From: Yoonia sp. SS1-5
GTDB lineage: Bacteria > Pseudomonadota > Alphaproteobacteria > Rhodobacterales > Rhodobacteraceae
DNA length: 64,000 bases
Reading direction: 5' to 3'
Assembly: GCF_038443705.2 (NCBI RefSeq)
Contig: NZ_CP151764.2
Coordinates: 271,733-335,732, forward strand
Shown one piece after another: positions 1 to 8,224 of the stretch (position 1 is the stretch's first letter; each line of letters opens with the position of its first letter). The position numbers and the translations under genes are program-made. The notes beneath the pieces are model-generated. The model did no database searches. It saw only the letters and a list, made by a program, of their open reading frames with translations, and had not been told where the DNA came from.

Positions 1-548
1 GGGAGTGCCAACAGATAGATCCCGAATGCACCCCGCCATGAGATCTCAGCGAGCGCACCGCCGACAAGTAGAAAGACAATCCCGCCCATGCTCATGACAG
101 CGGCTTGTTTGCCCATAAACTTCATCCGGGCTTGGCCAGTCCAGAGGTCAGCAGCCAGCATCGTCGCGATAGTCATCGCACCAGCAACACCAACGCCAAG
201 GACAATACGCCCGATAAGGAGACCATTAAGCGTATCCAAAACAAGGCCGGATGCGCCGCCTAGTGCATAGAGAATGAGCGAAACATACAAAACGGGCTTG
301 CGGCCGATTTTGTCTGCAATAATCCCAGCGAGACCAGCAGTCAGGATAATTGCAAGAGATGGAAGGCTCAGAAGTAATCCTAGGAGCGTCTCCACATTTG
401 GGACGTCAGCAAATGCTTGTGCCAAACCGGGCAGGGATGGTGCGATGGTAGCGTTTGCCATGATTGTGAGGCTGGAAATTGCCAAAACGGCAAGCGTTGG
501 TCCGATTGCCGGGGATGTGCCCGGATCATGATGTGCGTGAGGGTTCAT
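1..548 (-). CDS. MFS transporter, N-terminal part (runs off left edge)
   Basis: The reading frame opens at an ATG whose first base is 548 and stays open to the window edge (about 182 codons), so the C-terminal half is missing. A GAAGGA Shine-Dalgarno lies about 8 nt upstream. The translation shows a first membrane helix with PTLAVLAISS, then the MFS loop 2-3 signature GIIADKIGRKP followed by more hydrophobic helices. This is the usual major-facilitator drug/metabolite proton antiporter layout. It is the last visible gene of the TetR-linked minus-strand operon, so efflux or uptake of the compound sensed by that repressor is a reasonable inference. The substrate cannot be read from the sequence. 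Confidence 0.85.
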   Translation of the reverse strand, partial: MNPHAHHDPGTSPAIGPTLAVLAISSLTIMANATIAPSLPGLAQAFADVPNVETLLGLLLSLPSLAIILTAGLAGIIADKIGRKPVLYVSLILYALGGASGLVLDTLNGLLIGRIVLGVGVAGAMTIATMLAADLWTGQARMKFMGKQAAVMSMGGIVFLLVGGALAEISWRGAFGIYLLAL

Positions 549-630
549 GAAAACTGTCCTTCGATTTATGATTTTCCTTGGCCCGGCACCGGCGGGAGGA
601 ACCGATGACGGGCAGGCGGATTAGAATAGG

Positions 631-1050
631 TTACTTGCCTGCTGGCGGCTTACCGGGGCGGCCACCAATCTGTTCAAAGAACTCGAGGCCATTGTGCTCG
701 TCCCAATGCTCGGCAAATTTGCCATCCTTGATGCGCCAAATGTCGATACTGGTCATCGTGATGTCCTTGCCGGTAGCAGGCACACCAATGAACGAGCCCG
801 TATGCTTGGCGCGGAATGTAAAGCGTCCGACAACACGATCACCGTCAACGATCACGTCTTCGACGGTGACTTTGGTATCGCTGAACCCTTCGTTCCAAGC
901 GTTTACGAAGAACGCAACGCCGGGGATGCCTTGTGGAACAAAAGGGTTGTGCTGCACGTAGTCTTCATGGACCCATTCGCCAATGGTGGCGACGTCATGG
1001 GTTTCCATTGCACGGGCAAAGCGGTGTGGGAGGTCTTTAAGGTCAGTCAT
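631..1050 (-). CDS. SnoaL-like / NTF2-fold protein (ester cyclase type)
   Basis: 139 aa starting MTDLKDLPHR. I prefer this start over an ATG four codons upstream because TGGAG lies 6 nt before it. The protein has the single-domain SnoaL/NTF2-like shape, with EDYVQHNPFV near residue 28 and a C-terminal stretch WRIKDGKFAEHWDEHN that is typical of SnoaL ester-cyclase-type proteins. Family members are polyketide cyclases or small-molecule-binding proteins; the substrate here is unknown. Its start overlaps the stop of the preceding small gene by 8 nt, which implies translational coupling, and it is followed by the MFS gene. A role with the hydrolase at 2375-3307 in modifying one compound is inferred. 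Confidence 0.8.
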   Translation of the reverse strand: MTDLKDLPHRFARAMETHDVATIGEWVHEDYVQHNPFVPQGIPGVAFFVNAWNEGFSDTKVTVEDVIVDGDRVVGRFTFRAKHTGSFIGVPATGKDITMTSIDIWRIKDGKFAEHWDEHNGLEFFEQIGGRPGKPPAGK

Positions 1051-1297
1051 TGTAGGCTCCATTATTTGAGAGAGTGATTACGACCGCCGCTTGAACGGCG
1101 TTTGTTGGATCGGCACTGGTCGGGGTCTCGGCTTGATCCGAGGTTTGAATGACCAGACCGATGATTATGGCAAACAGCAAAGCAGTGGATTTGAAGGCTT
1201 GGATGTTTGGCATTGGGTACGTGGGCTTGGCCCAGTAGTTCGGTTCATCACGCGCCCAATTGTCGAGCTGCGCAGCGTTGAAAATATGTTCGGTCAT
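1043..1297 (-). CDS. Small single-pass membrane protein, unknown
   Basis: 84 aa. The N-terminal third is polar and aromatic (NWARDEPNYWAKPTYP), followed by one hydrophobic segment (STALLFAIIIGLVIQ, about residues 36-50) and a Thr/Ala-rich tail. The start overlaps the previous stop as ATGA, and the stop overlaps the start of the SnoaL-like gene. This chain of overlaps is the main evidence that it is really translated. I do not recognise the family. It may be an accessory membrane subunit or partner of the neighbouring small protein. Confidence 0.6.
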   Translation of the reverse strand: MTEHIFNAAQLDNWARDEPNYWAKPTYPMPNIQAFKSTALLFAIIIGLVIQTSDQAETPTSADPTNAVQAAVVITLSNNGAYND

Positions 1298-1578
1298 CCG
1301 TCCTGCTCCGGTTCAGAAAGGACGGGAAGACCTAGCGCCTCGATGGGCATGACGCAGATGGTGAGGTCGTGAGCGTCATCAGCGCGATCGGACGGGTAGA
1401 GGACCAGATTGATCGGTCCGCAGACCCCAAATGCTTCATCGGTTTCGGTGGCGGACGGGTCTTCGATTTCTACGACCGGGTAAGCCAACAGAACTGTTGC
1501 GGATGCGAACATGCCAACACAGCAGATGGCGAAGCCAAATAGCAGATTGATGAGGATTTCTGAGAGTTTCATGTTCAT
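1294..1578 (-). CDS. Small membrane-anchored protein, unknown
   Basis: 94 aa if translation begins at MNMKLSEIL; a longer open frame upstream overlaps the end of the DUF2461 gene and lacks a ribosome-binding site. One N-terminal membrane helix (LINLLFGFAICCVGMFASA, about residues 7-30) is followed by an acidic, probably periplasmic domain with a Cys pair (VCGPINL and TICVMP) that could form a disulfide. The stop is coupled by ATGA to the next small gene. I do not recognise it. Its position between DUF2461 and SnoaL-like genes marks it as part of the TetR-linked operon. Confidence 0.6.
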   Translation of the reverse strand: MNMKLSEILINLLFGFAICCVGMFASATVLLAYPVVEIEDPSATETDEAFGVCGPINLVLYPSDRADDAHDLTICVMPIEALGLPVLSEPEQDG

Positions 1579-1624
1579 ACTTTCGGGCGAATGGGAAAAT
1601 GTGTGTGTGAAGGTCGGAGTGGGG

Positions 1625-2305
1625 CTAGGCGTCCTGTAGGGCGTCCATGCCAAATTGAAGGAGTGGGGCAACTTGGCTGACGACAACGGCACCCAAAGCT
1701 GCGATTTCACCGCTAACCCAAACGTCGCGATCAAATGCCCGTCTGACGATGAAGCCTTTGAGCTTGACGTGTTCGGCGTGGATATGATCGTCGTACTGTG
1801 TGAAGCCCTTTGGCATACGGGTCAGCCGTTGCATTTCGGATAGCTGATGGCCTTGGCTTTTGAGCGTGTCGAGAATTGTGGAGAATTCATCTGCTTGGTC
1901 GATGATCCGCTGGCGGATCGCGTTCAGCTTTGGGGTCGGCAGTCGGTAGAAGCCGCCCGCGACAAAGCCGCCGGTTGGGTCCATCTGAATAAACGCCATA
2001 CCGTTCATTTCAGCTTTCGTGCCGGAACGAGTCATCATGCCAGACACGGATGGTTTGTAGGGGCTTTTGTCCTTTGAGAACCGAACGTCGCGGTGCATCC
2101 GAAACATCGTTTGCTCGCTACCTTCCAACGGCAAGGGCTCACCCGCAACGCGGTTTGTTATCTGGTCGAGAAGTAGCGCGAAAGGATCGAGGCAAGCGGC
2201 TTTGAACGCAGCCTTGTTTTCGGCGTACCATTCTTTGTTATTGTTATCGCGAAGACCTTCCAAAAGTTGGAAAGTCGTGTCTGTGAAGGCGACCTGTTGT
2301 GTCAT
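1625..2305 (-). CDS. DUF2461 family protein
   Basis: 226 aa starting MTQQVAFTD, chosen because AGGAGC sits just upstream; an in-frame ATG 19 codons earlier has no such site. The N-terminus FQLLEGLRDNNNKEWYAENK and the central RDVRFSKDKSPYKP are the conserved blocks of the DUF2461 (TIGR02453) family, whose function is not established. Length is normal for the family. It lies 69 nt after the metallo-hydrolase in the same operon. Cytoplasmic location is expected, as there is no signal peptide or membrane segment. Confidence 0.85.
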   Translation of the reverse strand: MTQQVAFTDTTFQLLEGLRDNNNKEWYAENKAAFKAACLDPFALLLDQITNRVAGEPLPLEGSEQTMFRMHRDVRFSKDKSPYKPSVSGMMTRSGTKAEMNGMAFIQMDPTGGFVAGGFYRLPTPKLNAIRQRIIDQADEFSTILDTLKSQGHQLSEMQRLTRMPKGFTQYDDHIHAEHVKLKGFIVRRAFDRDVWVSGEIAALGAVVVSQVAPLLQFGMDALQDA

Positions 2306-2374
2306 TTGGAAAGCTCCTTTTGTCGAGGTCTGAAGAGAGAAGGTGGGGATGGCTTGCGCCATCCCCGAGCGCTT

Positions 2375-3307
2375 TTAGCCGTGCATCTGGTATGTGAACG
2401 GCACGAAGCGGAAACCGTCTTCGCGGGTCTCAACATGGCCGACGCCTGGGAATGGCATGTGGTAGCCAATCATCGGGATTTTGTCGGCTGCGAGCATGCC
2501 CAGAACTTCGCGACGTGACTTGGACGCCATGTCTGTGTCGCCGTCGAAACCAAAGGCCCAATCCGGTTTTGCGAAAGACCAAACATAGTGGTTCGCAAGA
2601 TCGGCGGTCAGCATGATCTGTTGGCCTTGGCTTTCGAGCATAAAGCAGAGGTGGCCAGGGGAGTGCCCGAAGGACTCGATGGCCGCGATCCCTGAAACCG
2701 TCGTTTCACCGGCACCAATGAACGTGGTTTTCTCGGCCAGCGGCGTGAACATCATTTTCACGAGCTTGGCAGGCAGCATGTCGAGCGGCATCTTTTTCCA
2801 AAAGTCATACTCTACAGCACCGGCAACATAGCGCGCGTTCGGGAAGGTTGGGCGGCCCTCGGACATCAAGCCGCCGATGTGATCTGGGTGAAGGTGTGTG
2901 ATGATCACAACGTCGATGGACTCTGGTGAAACGCCTGCCTCAGCTAAAGAAGCGGTCAGACCGCCTTTGCCCATGCCCGCATCAATCAAGATGCGCTCTT
3001 TGGGTGTCTCAATAAGTGTGGGCGTGATGAAGAACTGCAATTCCTCGATGGACAGGAAGTTGTCTTTAGACACCTGTTCCCACTCGGCCTGTGGAACCTC
3101 TTTGGCGTATTCGCTCTTTGGGTCGTTCTGTAGGCCAGTCACATCAAGCAGCGACGTGATTTTGAAGTCGCCCATGTAGAACGCCCGAGAAACACGCGGT
3201 GTCGGAACACCTGTTGTCGGCGTATCTGGGTTGATCGCATCTGCAAGGTGCGCAGGCAGGCCGGGAGGGGACATGCGGTTGTTGGGATCGAAAGCTGGTT
3301 TGTTCAT
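2375..3307 (-). CDS. Metallo-beta-lactamase-fold hydrolase
   Basis: 310 aa starting MNKPAFDPNN after an AAGGA site; an upstream ATG in the same frame falls inside the operator region and is unlikely. The zinc ligand motif THLHPDHIGG is intact, with later ligands in GHSPGH, TADLANH and near the C-terminal GYHMPFPGVGH. This is the class of cytosolic MBL-fold hydrolases that includes lactonase-like enzymes. It is the first gene after two copies of the probable TetR operator, so it is likely the main induced enzyme of the operon. Lactone, ester or thioester hydrolysis is possible; no substrate can be assigned. Confidence 0.88.
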   Translation of the reverse strand: MNKPAFDPNNRMSPPGLPAHLADAINPDTPTTGVPTPRVSRAFYMGDFKITSLLDVTGLQNDPKSEYAKEVPQAEWEQVSKDNFLSIEELQFFITPTLIETPKERILIDAGMGKGGLTASLAEAGVSPESIDVVIITHLHPDHIGGLMSEGRPTFPNARYVAGAVEYDFWKKMPLDMLPAKLVKMMFTPLAEKTTFIGAGETTVSGIAAIESFGHSPGHLCFMLESQGQQIMLTADLANHYVWSFAKPDWAFGFDGDTDMASKSRREVLGMLAADKIPMIGYHMPFPGVGHVETREDGFRFVPFTYQMHG

Positions 3308-3345
3308 TTGGTATGTCCTTCGTTTTCGTTCTAGTGAAGTCGTCG

Positions 3346-3393
3346 TGACTGGATAGTCAGTCATCTATATCATCGTGACTGGACGTCCAGTCA
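3346..3393. promoter_or_regulatory. Two TetR-type operators before the hydrolase operon
   Basis: 3376-3393 is a perfect 18-bp palindrome, TGACTGGACGTCCAGTCA. 3346-3363 is a related imperfect copy, TGACTGGATAGTCAGTCA, 30 bp away (same helical face). A third copy lies before the tetR gene (4249-4266). Shared sites at a repressor gene and at the neighbouring operon strongly suggest autoregulation plus control of 1-3307 by the same protein. Confidence 0.75.
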
Positions 3394-3462
3394 TATATTC
3401 ATTTTTCTTCGTAGAAATTCCTTAAGTAATTGATTTTAATCAAATAAAAATATGGTTTGAAG

Positions 3463-3482
3463 GAGAACTGATATCAGTTCTC
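3463..3482. repeat. Perfect 20-bp palindrome
   Basis: GAGAACTGATATCAGTTCTC is fully self-complementary. It lies in the 295-bp gap between the end of tetR and the hydrolase start, next to an AT-rich tract. It differs from the TetR operator and has no T-run, so it is either a site for a second regulator or part of a transcription end. Confidence 0.6.
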
Positions 3483-3602
3483 GATTGAGTCACGAAACGC
3501 AAAGAGAATGACGGTGCAGATTACTTCTTGTTTTAGAATTACAAATGCCCGCCTACTACAACGCGACGGGCATCGACAAAGGAGAATGAAAAGGAATGAA
3601 AT

Positions 3603-4199
3603 TCATGCGGGCACAAGTCCGCGATGAACCATATTGAGCGCTTGTTCGCGAATTTTCGCAAATCGTTGTTTTGGGAGGCTGAACAATCCTCGATGCAAAA
3701 TCAGGCCATCAACAACCGAGGCGAGGGCCCTGCCAAAATGGGCGGGATCGATATCGCTATGAACCAGTTTCTTGGACTGTAGGTATCCGATCTGCGCTTC
3801 GTAATTGAGGCCCAGTTGTTCGAAGAATTCTCCAAGCTTTGTGACAACGGGGTCACCATCCAGGCTTGGGCCAAACATCTCATAGAACAAACGAATGAGG
3901 CGGGTTGCATCGTCCGGAATTGTCGTGCTGTTTCTGAGTCGATCCATCATCTCTTCAAGAGTTTCAGGATTGCTTTGTGTCATAAGATTCGCTTGCAACC
4001 TCTCAAAGTGCCGGTCAACGATTGCGACTGCGATACTTTCTTTGTTCTTGAAATAGAGATATAGGGTACCTTTAGCGACACCTGCGCCTTCTGCCACATC
4101 AGCGATGGTCGCCGAATGGTATCCCTTTTCAATGTATACTTCCGTCGCTGCATTTAACAGACTGTTCTGCATTGCCTCGCGATCAACGATTTTGGCCAT
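3603..4199 (-). CDS. TetR/AcrR family transcriptional repressor
   Basis: 198 aa with an AAGGAG site upstream. The N-terminal helix-turn-helix spans about residues 10-55 (YHSATIADVAEGAGVAKGTLYLYFKNK), which is the typical TetR_N block; the rest is a ligand-binding and dimerisation domain. The gene carries a copy of the 18-bp operator 50 bp before its start, and two more copies precede the hydrolase operon downstream. It probably represses itself and that operon until it binds an unknown small ligand, possibly the substrate of the hydrolase or the MFS pump. Confidence 0.9.
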   Translation of the reverse strand: MAKIVDREAMQNSLLNAATEVYIEKGYHSATIADVAEGAGVAKGTLYLYFKNKESIAVAIVDRHFERLQANLMTQSNPETLEEMMDRLRNSTTIPDDATRLIRLFYEMFGPSLDGDPVVTKLGEFFEQLGLNYEAQIGYLQSKKLVHSDIDPAHFGRALASVVDGLILHRGLFSLPKQRFAKIREQALNMVHRGLVPA

Positions 4200-4248
4200 G
4201 ACAGAAATCTCCTTGGTGAATAATGAGGTATGTCAGGCCAGATATACA

Positions 4249-4266
4249 TGACTGGACGGTCAGTCA
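4249..4266. promoter_or_regulatory. TetR operator upstream of tetR
   Basis: TGACTGGACGGTCAGTCA is a near-palindrome matching the perfect site at 3376-3393 at 15 of 18 positions by eye. It lies 50 bp before the tetR start codon, as expected for autorepression. Confidence 0.7.
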
Positions 4267-4416
4267 AGGCACTAGGGTTACTTTATGTTGTGGGCAGCCC
4301 ATTTGAACATCGCGAGGAGGGCGATGCCGGCAGATTTAGCGTTCGTGGACCACAAGGCCCCATCGGAAGGTTTCTTCGTAGAACCACGCTAAGGGGGAAC
4401 GAAAACTGAACATGGC

Positions 4417-4983
4417 TTATGGTGTAGCGTTTCTGATCACCTTGTAAGCTGTTGATCTGCCTATGCCGAGGTGTTTTGCGGCCTGGGCGACGGATTGTCC
4501 TGCGCTGACGAGATCCTGGAGGGCTGAGATTGTCTCGGGTTGCAATGGTGGGCGCCCAGGGTTGCGACCATGCTTTCGGGCGTTGATCAGGCCATCTTTG
4601 GTGCGCTCTGAGATCAGGCGGCGCTCGAAATGCGCGATGGCCCCGAACACGTGGAATACGAGTTCGCCAGCGGCAGATGTCGTGTCGATCCGCTCTTCAA
4701 GGCTGATCAGGTTGATCTCTCTGGCCTTCAGGTCATCGACGGTTTCCAGCAGCTCCTTGAGCGAGCGTCCCAAACGATCAAGGCGGATAACGGCGAGGGT
4801 GTCGTTGGGGCGCGCCTGATCAAGCAGTTCTGTTAGCCCAGGTCGGTTGAACGTCTTGCCGGAGATCACGTCCTCGAACACGCGAATAGCGCCGTGTTGT
4901 AGCAACCGGTCTTTTTGGCCGGACAGGTCTTGGTCGGCGGTGGAGACTCTTGCGTATCCGAGGATGTCGCCAGTGCGTGTCAT
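4417..4983 (-). CDS. Tn3-type serine resolvase
   Basis: 188 aa serine recombinase. The catalytic serine lies in LGYARVSTADQDLSGQ near residue 16, and the arginine-rich active-site block is RLDRLGRSLKEL near residue 70. A C-terminal helix-turn-helix (SVAQAAKHLGIGRSTAYKVI) binds DNA. Length is normal for resolvase/invertase proteins. It is divergent from the transposase across the res region and should resolve cointegrates formed during replicative transposition. The sequence matches the resolvase of copy 2. Confidence 0.93.
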   Translation of the reverse strand: MTRTGDILGYARVSTADQDLSGQKDRLLQHGAIRVFEDVISGKTFNRPGLTELLDQARPNDTLAVIRLDRLGRSLKELLETVDDLKAREINLISLEERIDTTSAAGELVFHVFGAIAHFERRLISERTKDGLINARKHGRNPGRPPLQPETISALQDLVSAGQSVAQAAKHLGIGRSTAYKVIRNATP

Positions 4984-5123
4984 GGTGTCGCCAAAACGGC
5001 CGTTTTGTGGCCTGACTTCACGTCATCGATGTGATCCTGAATTGGCGTGGAAAATATGTCTTTTTATTGGTCTCCATAATATTCGAGGTCTTCAAACGTG
5101 CAACTACGTTTTGAGGACACCTT
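4984..5123. promoter_or_regulatory. res / divergent promoter region of the Tn3 element
   Basis: 140-bp gap between resolvase and transposase. It contains the perfect 16-bp palindrome CAAAACGGCCGTTTTG at 4992-5007 and an ATCGAT-centred dyad near 5025, consistent with resolvase-binding subsites, plus AT-rich stretches that could serve as promoters. The same region is at 45175-45314 in copy 2. Confidence 0.6.
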
Positions 5124-8075
5124 ATGGCCCGCCGACTACTTTCTTCCCGCGCGCATGCAGACCTCTTCGAGGTGCCGACAGATCCTGATGCTTTGATCCG
5201 CCATTATCTGCTGAGCGGGGACGACATTGACCTGATCCGCACTCGACGTCGCGCCGAAAACCTCCTTGGTGTCGCGGTGCATATTTGTCTGCTGCGCTAC
5301 CCGGGCTTCGGGTGGAGCGACGGCATCATGCCGCCAGCGGAACTGATCACTTGGCTTGCTGAACAACTTCAGGTGGAGGCTTGTACTCTCGACGAATATG
5401 CCATCAGGCGGAATACGCGGCACGAACATCATGCCGTCGCGATGCGCCACTTGGGGCTTGCCCCTTTCGGACCTGAACATGTCCAGCAAGCGGAGGATGT
5501 CGCCACGAGGGCGGCCTTCGCGACGGATCACGGCGTGAAGATTGTTGAGACGCTGGTCGGGGAGCTGCGCAAGCAGCATCTGGTGTTGCCGAGCGTGGAT
5601 ACGCTCGAGCGCCTTGCGCTGAAAGGGCGGGCCCGCGCCCGGCGCGAGGCTGCCGCCGCGCTGTTTGATGCTCTCTCACCGGAGCAACGTGTCCAGTTGC
5701 AGGCGCTTTTGGTCAATGATCCATCGGTTGGGCAAACGCGTCTCACGTGGTTGCGGGGCTATCCGTATTCGACCAGTCCGGCCAGCATGACCGCGCTTCT
5801 GGATCGCTTGAACTATCTGCGATCGCTGAATTTACCGCCAAACCTTGGGCACGGCCTCCACCCCGACCGGCTGCTCAAGTTCGCGCGCGAGGGCGCTGTG
5901 GCCCCTGTGAGCTTGCTGAACGATTTTGGCGAACGACGGCGGATTGCAACGCTCGCGGCGCAGATGGCGGATTTATCCATCACGATCACCGACGCGACCA
6001 TCGCCATGTTCGAGCGACTGACAGGCCAGCTCTTCTCACGTTCCCGCAATCGCCAAGAGGAGGTCTGGCGCATGGGAAAAACCCGGGTTGGCAAGCTGAT
6101 GCAGCTCTTTGGCGCGTCCATTGATGCCATGGCCCGCGCACAAGATCTGGGGCAAGATCCCTTTGCTGCGTTGGATGCTGATGTCGGATGGGAAACTCTC
6201 TTGGGCAAGCGTGACGAAATCGCTGGTTTCGGAGAGCTGGCAACGAGTGACCCGCTCGCTCTGGCGGCTGAGCGCTACGCCTATATGCGCAAGTTTGCCC
6301 CTGCATTCCTTGAGGCTTTCGAGTTCAAGGCCACCGATGCGGGGGATGACCTCAAGGACGCAATCGCCTTGCTGCGCGAACAGAACCGCACAGGTAAACG
6401 CAAGTTGCCCGATGATCCGCCCATGCCCTTCGCGGCCAAACATTGGTCGTCGCTGATCGTCCAGGATGGTCAGCCACAACGGCGTGTGTACGAGACCGCC
6501 GTTGTGTCCACCTTGCGCGAGCGCCTGCGCGCCGGGGATATCTGGGTCGACGGAAGCCGTGAGTATCGCCGGTTCGACAGCTACCTGAAGCCCCGGGACA
6601 AGGCTGAAACCATTATGCGGAATGCGGGCTTCGAGACAGATCCGGAAGCATGGTTGTCTGATCGGCGAGTGACGATTGAGAAACGTTTTGACCAAGTAGA
6701 GCGCGTCCTGAAGCGCAAGGCGCTCTCTGGTGTCCGAATTGAGCGCGGGCGATTGAAGATTACGCCGCATGACGCGGTCACACCGCCCGCCGCCGTGCGA
6801 CTGGAACGGGCGATTGATGCCGTGATGCCCCGCATCCGCATCACGGAGTTGCTCTGGGAGGTAAACGCGCAGACCGGGTTCCTTGATGCCTTCACTGACC
6901 TGCGGTCTGGCAAGCAGCACGATGAACCTGCCGCCGTTCTGGCCACGATCCTGGCCGGGGCCACCAATCTCGGCCTGGAGCGGATGGCCCATGCCTCATC
7001 GCGTGTCAGCCACGCGCAGCTGACTTGGGCGCAGACATGGTATCTTCGGCCGGAGACATTCGCGGATGCCTTGGGGCGTATCGTCGACGCCCATCATGGT
7101 TTGCCCTTCGCGCAGCACTGGGGTGCGGCGGAGCACAGCTCATCGGACGGCCAGTTCTTTGCTGCCAATCGCGGCAGCGGGCTCATCAACGCGAAATACG
7201 GGCCTGATCCCGGCCTGAAACTCTATTCCTTCCTGTCGGGCCAGTACGGATCCTTCCATTCCAGCGTCATCGGGGCAACGGCAGGCGAAGCCCCTTTCGT
7301 GCTTGATGGCCTCCTGACCAACCCGGCCAGCTTCGACCCACTTGTACATTACACAGATACCGGCGGCGTGTCGGACCACGTCTTCGCCCTGTTCCATCTC
7401 TTGGGGATGACCTTTGCCCCGCGCCTGCGCGACTTTCCTGACCGGCGGCTGGCATGCTTCGGGAGCGCGAAGGCGTGGCCCACTCTGTCCTCCCTCATTG
7501 GGAGGCCAATCAACGAAGAGGTGATCCGGCAGCATTGGGGCGATATCATGCGGCTCGCGGCCAGCATCCGCGACAAGTCTCTCAAACCGTCTGAAATCCT
7601 GCGCAAGCTTGGGGCGTACCGCCAGCAAAACCGGCTATATCTCGCCCTGGGTGAAATCGGCCGGATCGAGCGCACACTCTTCATGCTCGACTGGATCGAG
7701 AGCGCCGACCTACGCATGGAATGCCACGCTGGCCTGAACAAAGGAGAAGCGCGCCACTCATTGGCCAGGGCCGTCTTTGCCCACGCCCAAGGGCGCATTC
7801 ATGACCGCTCTGACGCGGCCCAACAAAAACGGGCCATGGCGCTCAACCCCGTCATCGCCGCCATCACGTTTTGGAACACGATTTACATGGGCAAGGCCGC
7901 CAACCACCTCGCGCAGAACAGCCCCCTCTATGACGCCAAGCTGCTTGCGCATACCTCGCCGCTCGGATGGGAGCACGTCATCCTATCAGGCGACTTCGAT
8001 TGGCATTCCGGGGCCGCCGACCGCAAAATTGCGCGGCCACTGAACATCAGGCCAGCCAGAGACTGGGGAACCTGA
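5124..8075 (+). CDS. tnpA: Tn3-family transposase
   Basis: 983 aa, normal length for Tn3 transposases. The N-terminal DUF4158-like DNA-binding region is followed by the C-terminal DDE catalytic domain. Candidate catalytic acids are D in SSSDGQFF (about residue 675), D in YTDTGGVSDHVF (about 742) and E in NKGEARHSLA (about 874). It mediates replicative transposition at the element ends. It differs from copy 2 by one residue by eye (ALNPVIAA here, ALNLVIAA there), and both frames are intact. Confidence 0.95.
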   Translation: MARRLLSSRAHADLFEVPTDPDALIRHYLLSGDDIDLIRTRRRAENLLGVAVHICLLRYPGFGWSDGIMPPAELITWLAEQLQVEACTLDEYAIRRNTRHEHHAVAMRHLGLAPFGPEHVQQAEDVATRAAFATDHGVKIVETLVGELRKQHLVLPSVDTLERLALKGRARARREAAAALFDALSPEQRVQLQALLVNDPSVGQTRLTWLRGYPYSTSPASMTALLDRLNYLRSLNLPPNLGHGLHPDRLLKFAREGAVAPVSLLNDFGERRRIATLAAQMADLSITITDATIAMFERLTGQLFSRSRNRQEEVWRMGKTRVGKLMQLFGASIDAMARAQDLGQDPFAALDADVGWETLLGKRDEIAGFGELATSDPLALAAERYAYMRKFAPAFLEAFEFKATDAGDDLKDAIALLREQNRTGKRKLPDDPPMPFAAKHWSSLIVQDGQPQRRVYETAVVSTLRERLRAGDIWVDGSREYRRFDSYLKPRDKAETIMRNAGFETDPEAWLSDRRVTIEKRFDQVERVLKRKALSGVRIERGRLKITPHDAVTPPAAVRLERAIDAVMPRIRITELLWEVNAQTGFLDAFTDLRSGKQHDEPAAVLATILAGATNLGLERMAHASSRVSHAQLTWAQTWYLRPETFADALGRIVDAHHGLPFAQHWGAAEHSSSDGQFFAANRGSGLINAKYGPDPGLKLYSFLSGQYGSFHSSVIGATAGEAPFVLDGLLTNPASFDPLVHYTDTGGVSDHVFALFHLLGMTFAPRLRDFPDRRLACFGSAKAWPTLSSLIGRPINEEVIRQHWGDIMRLAASIRDKSLKPSEILRKLGAYRQQNRLYLALGEIGRIERTLFMLDWIESADLRMECHAGLNKGEARHSLARAVFAHAQGRIHDRSDAAQQKRAMALNPVIAAITFWNTIYMGKAANHLAQNSPLYDAKLLAHTSPLGWEHVILSGDFDWHSGAADRKIARPLNIRPARDWGT

Positions 8076-8224
8076 TTGTGTTCGCTGGAAGTTCTTCCTT
8101 AGCGTGGTTCTACGAACAAACCTTCCGATGGGGCCCACAAGAGCGCAGCCGATGGTTGCGTCACTGACACGGTATGGCGTCTATGCATACTTCGACCCAT
8201 CTGGTCAATTTGGCTGCCATCGAA

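Larger units (their letters stand above)
4356..8135. mobile_element. Tn3-family transposon, copy 1 (intact)
   Basis: 3,780-bp unit bounded by inverted repeats of about 45 bp that begin GGCCCCATCGGAAGGTTT. A direct 5-bp duplication, CACAA, flanks it at 4351-4355 and 8136-8140, the duplication size of Tn3-family transposition. It holds a divergent serine recombinase and transposase with the res/promoter region between them and no passenger gene. A second copy of the same length lies inverted at 42163-45942. By eye I found only two differing bases, at 7849 (Pro versus Leu codon) and 7868 (silent). Confidence 0.93.

Noticed and set aside
5124..8075. Many open frames on both strands inside the Tn3 transposase genes
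   Set aside because: They are mirrored identically in both copies and overlap the catalytic gene; high-GC shadow frames without their own signals.
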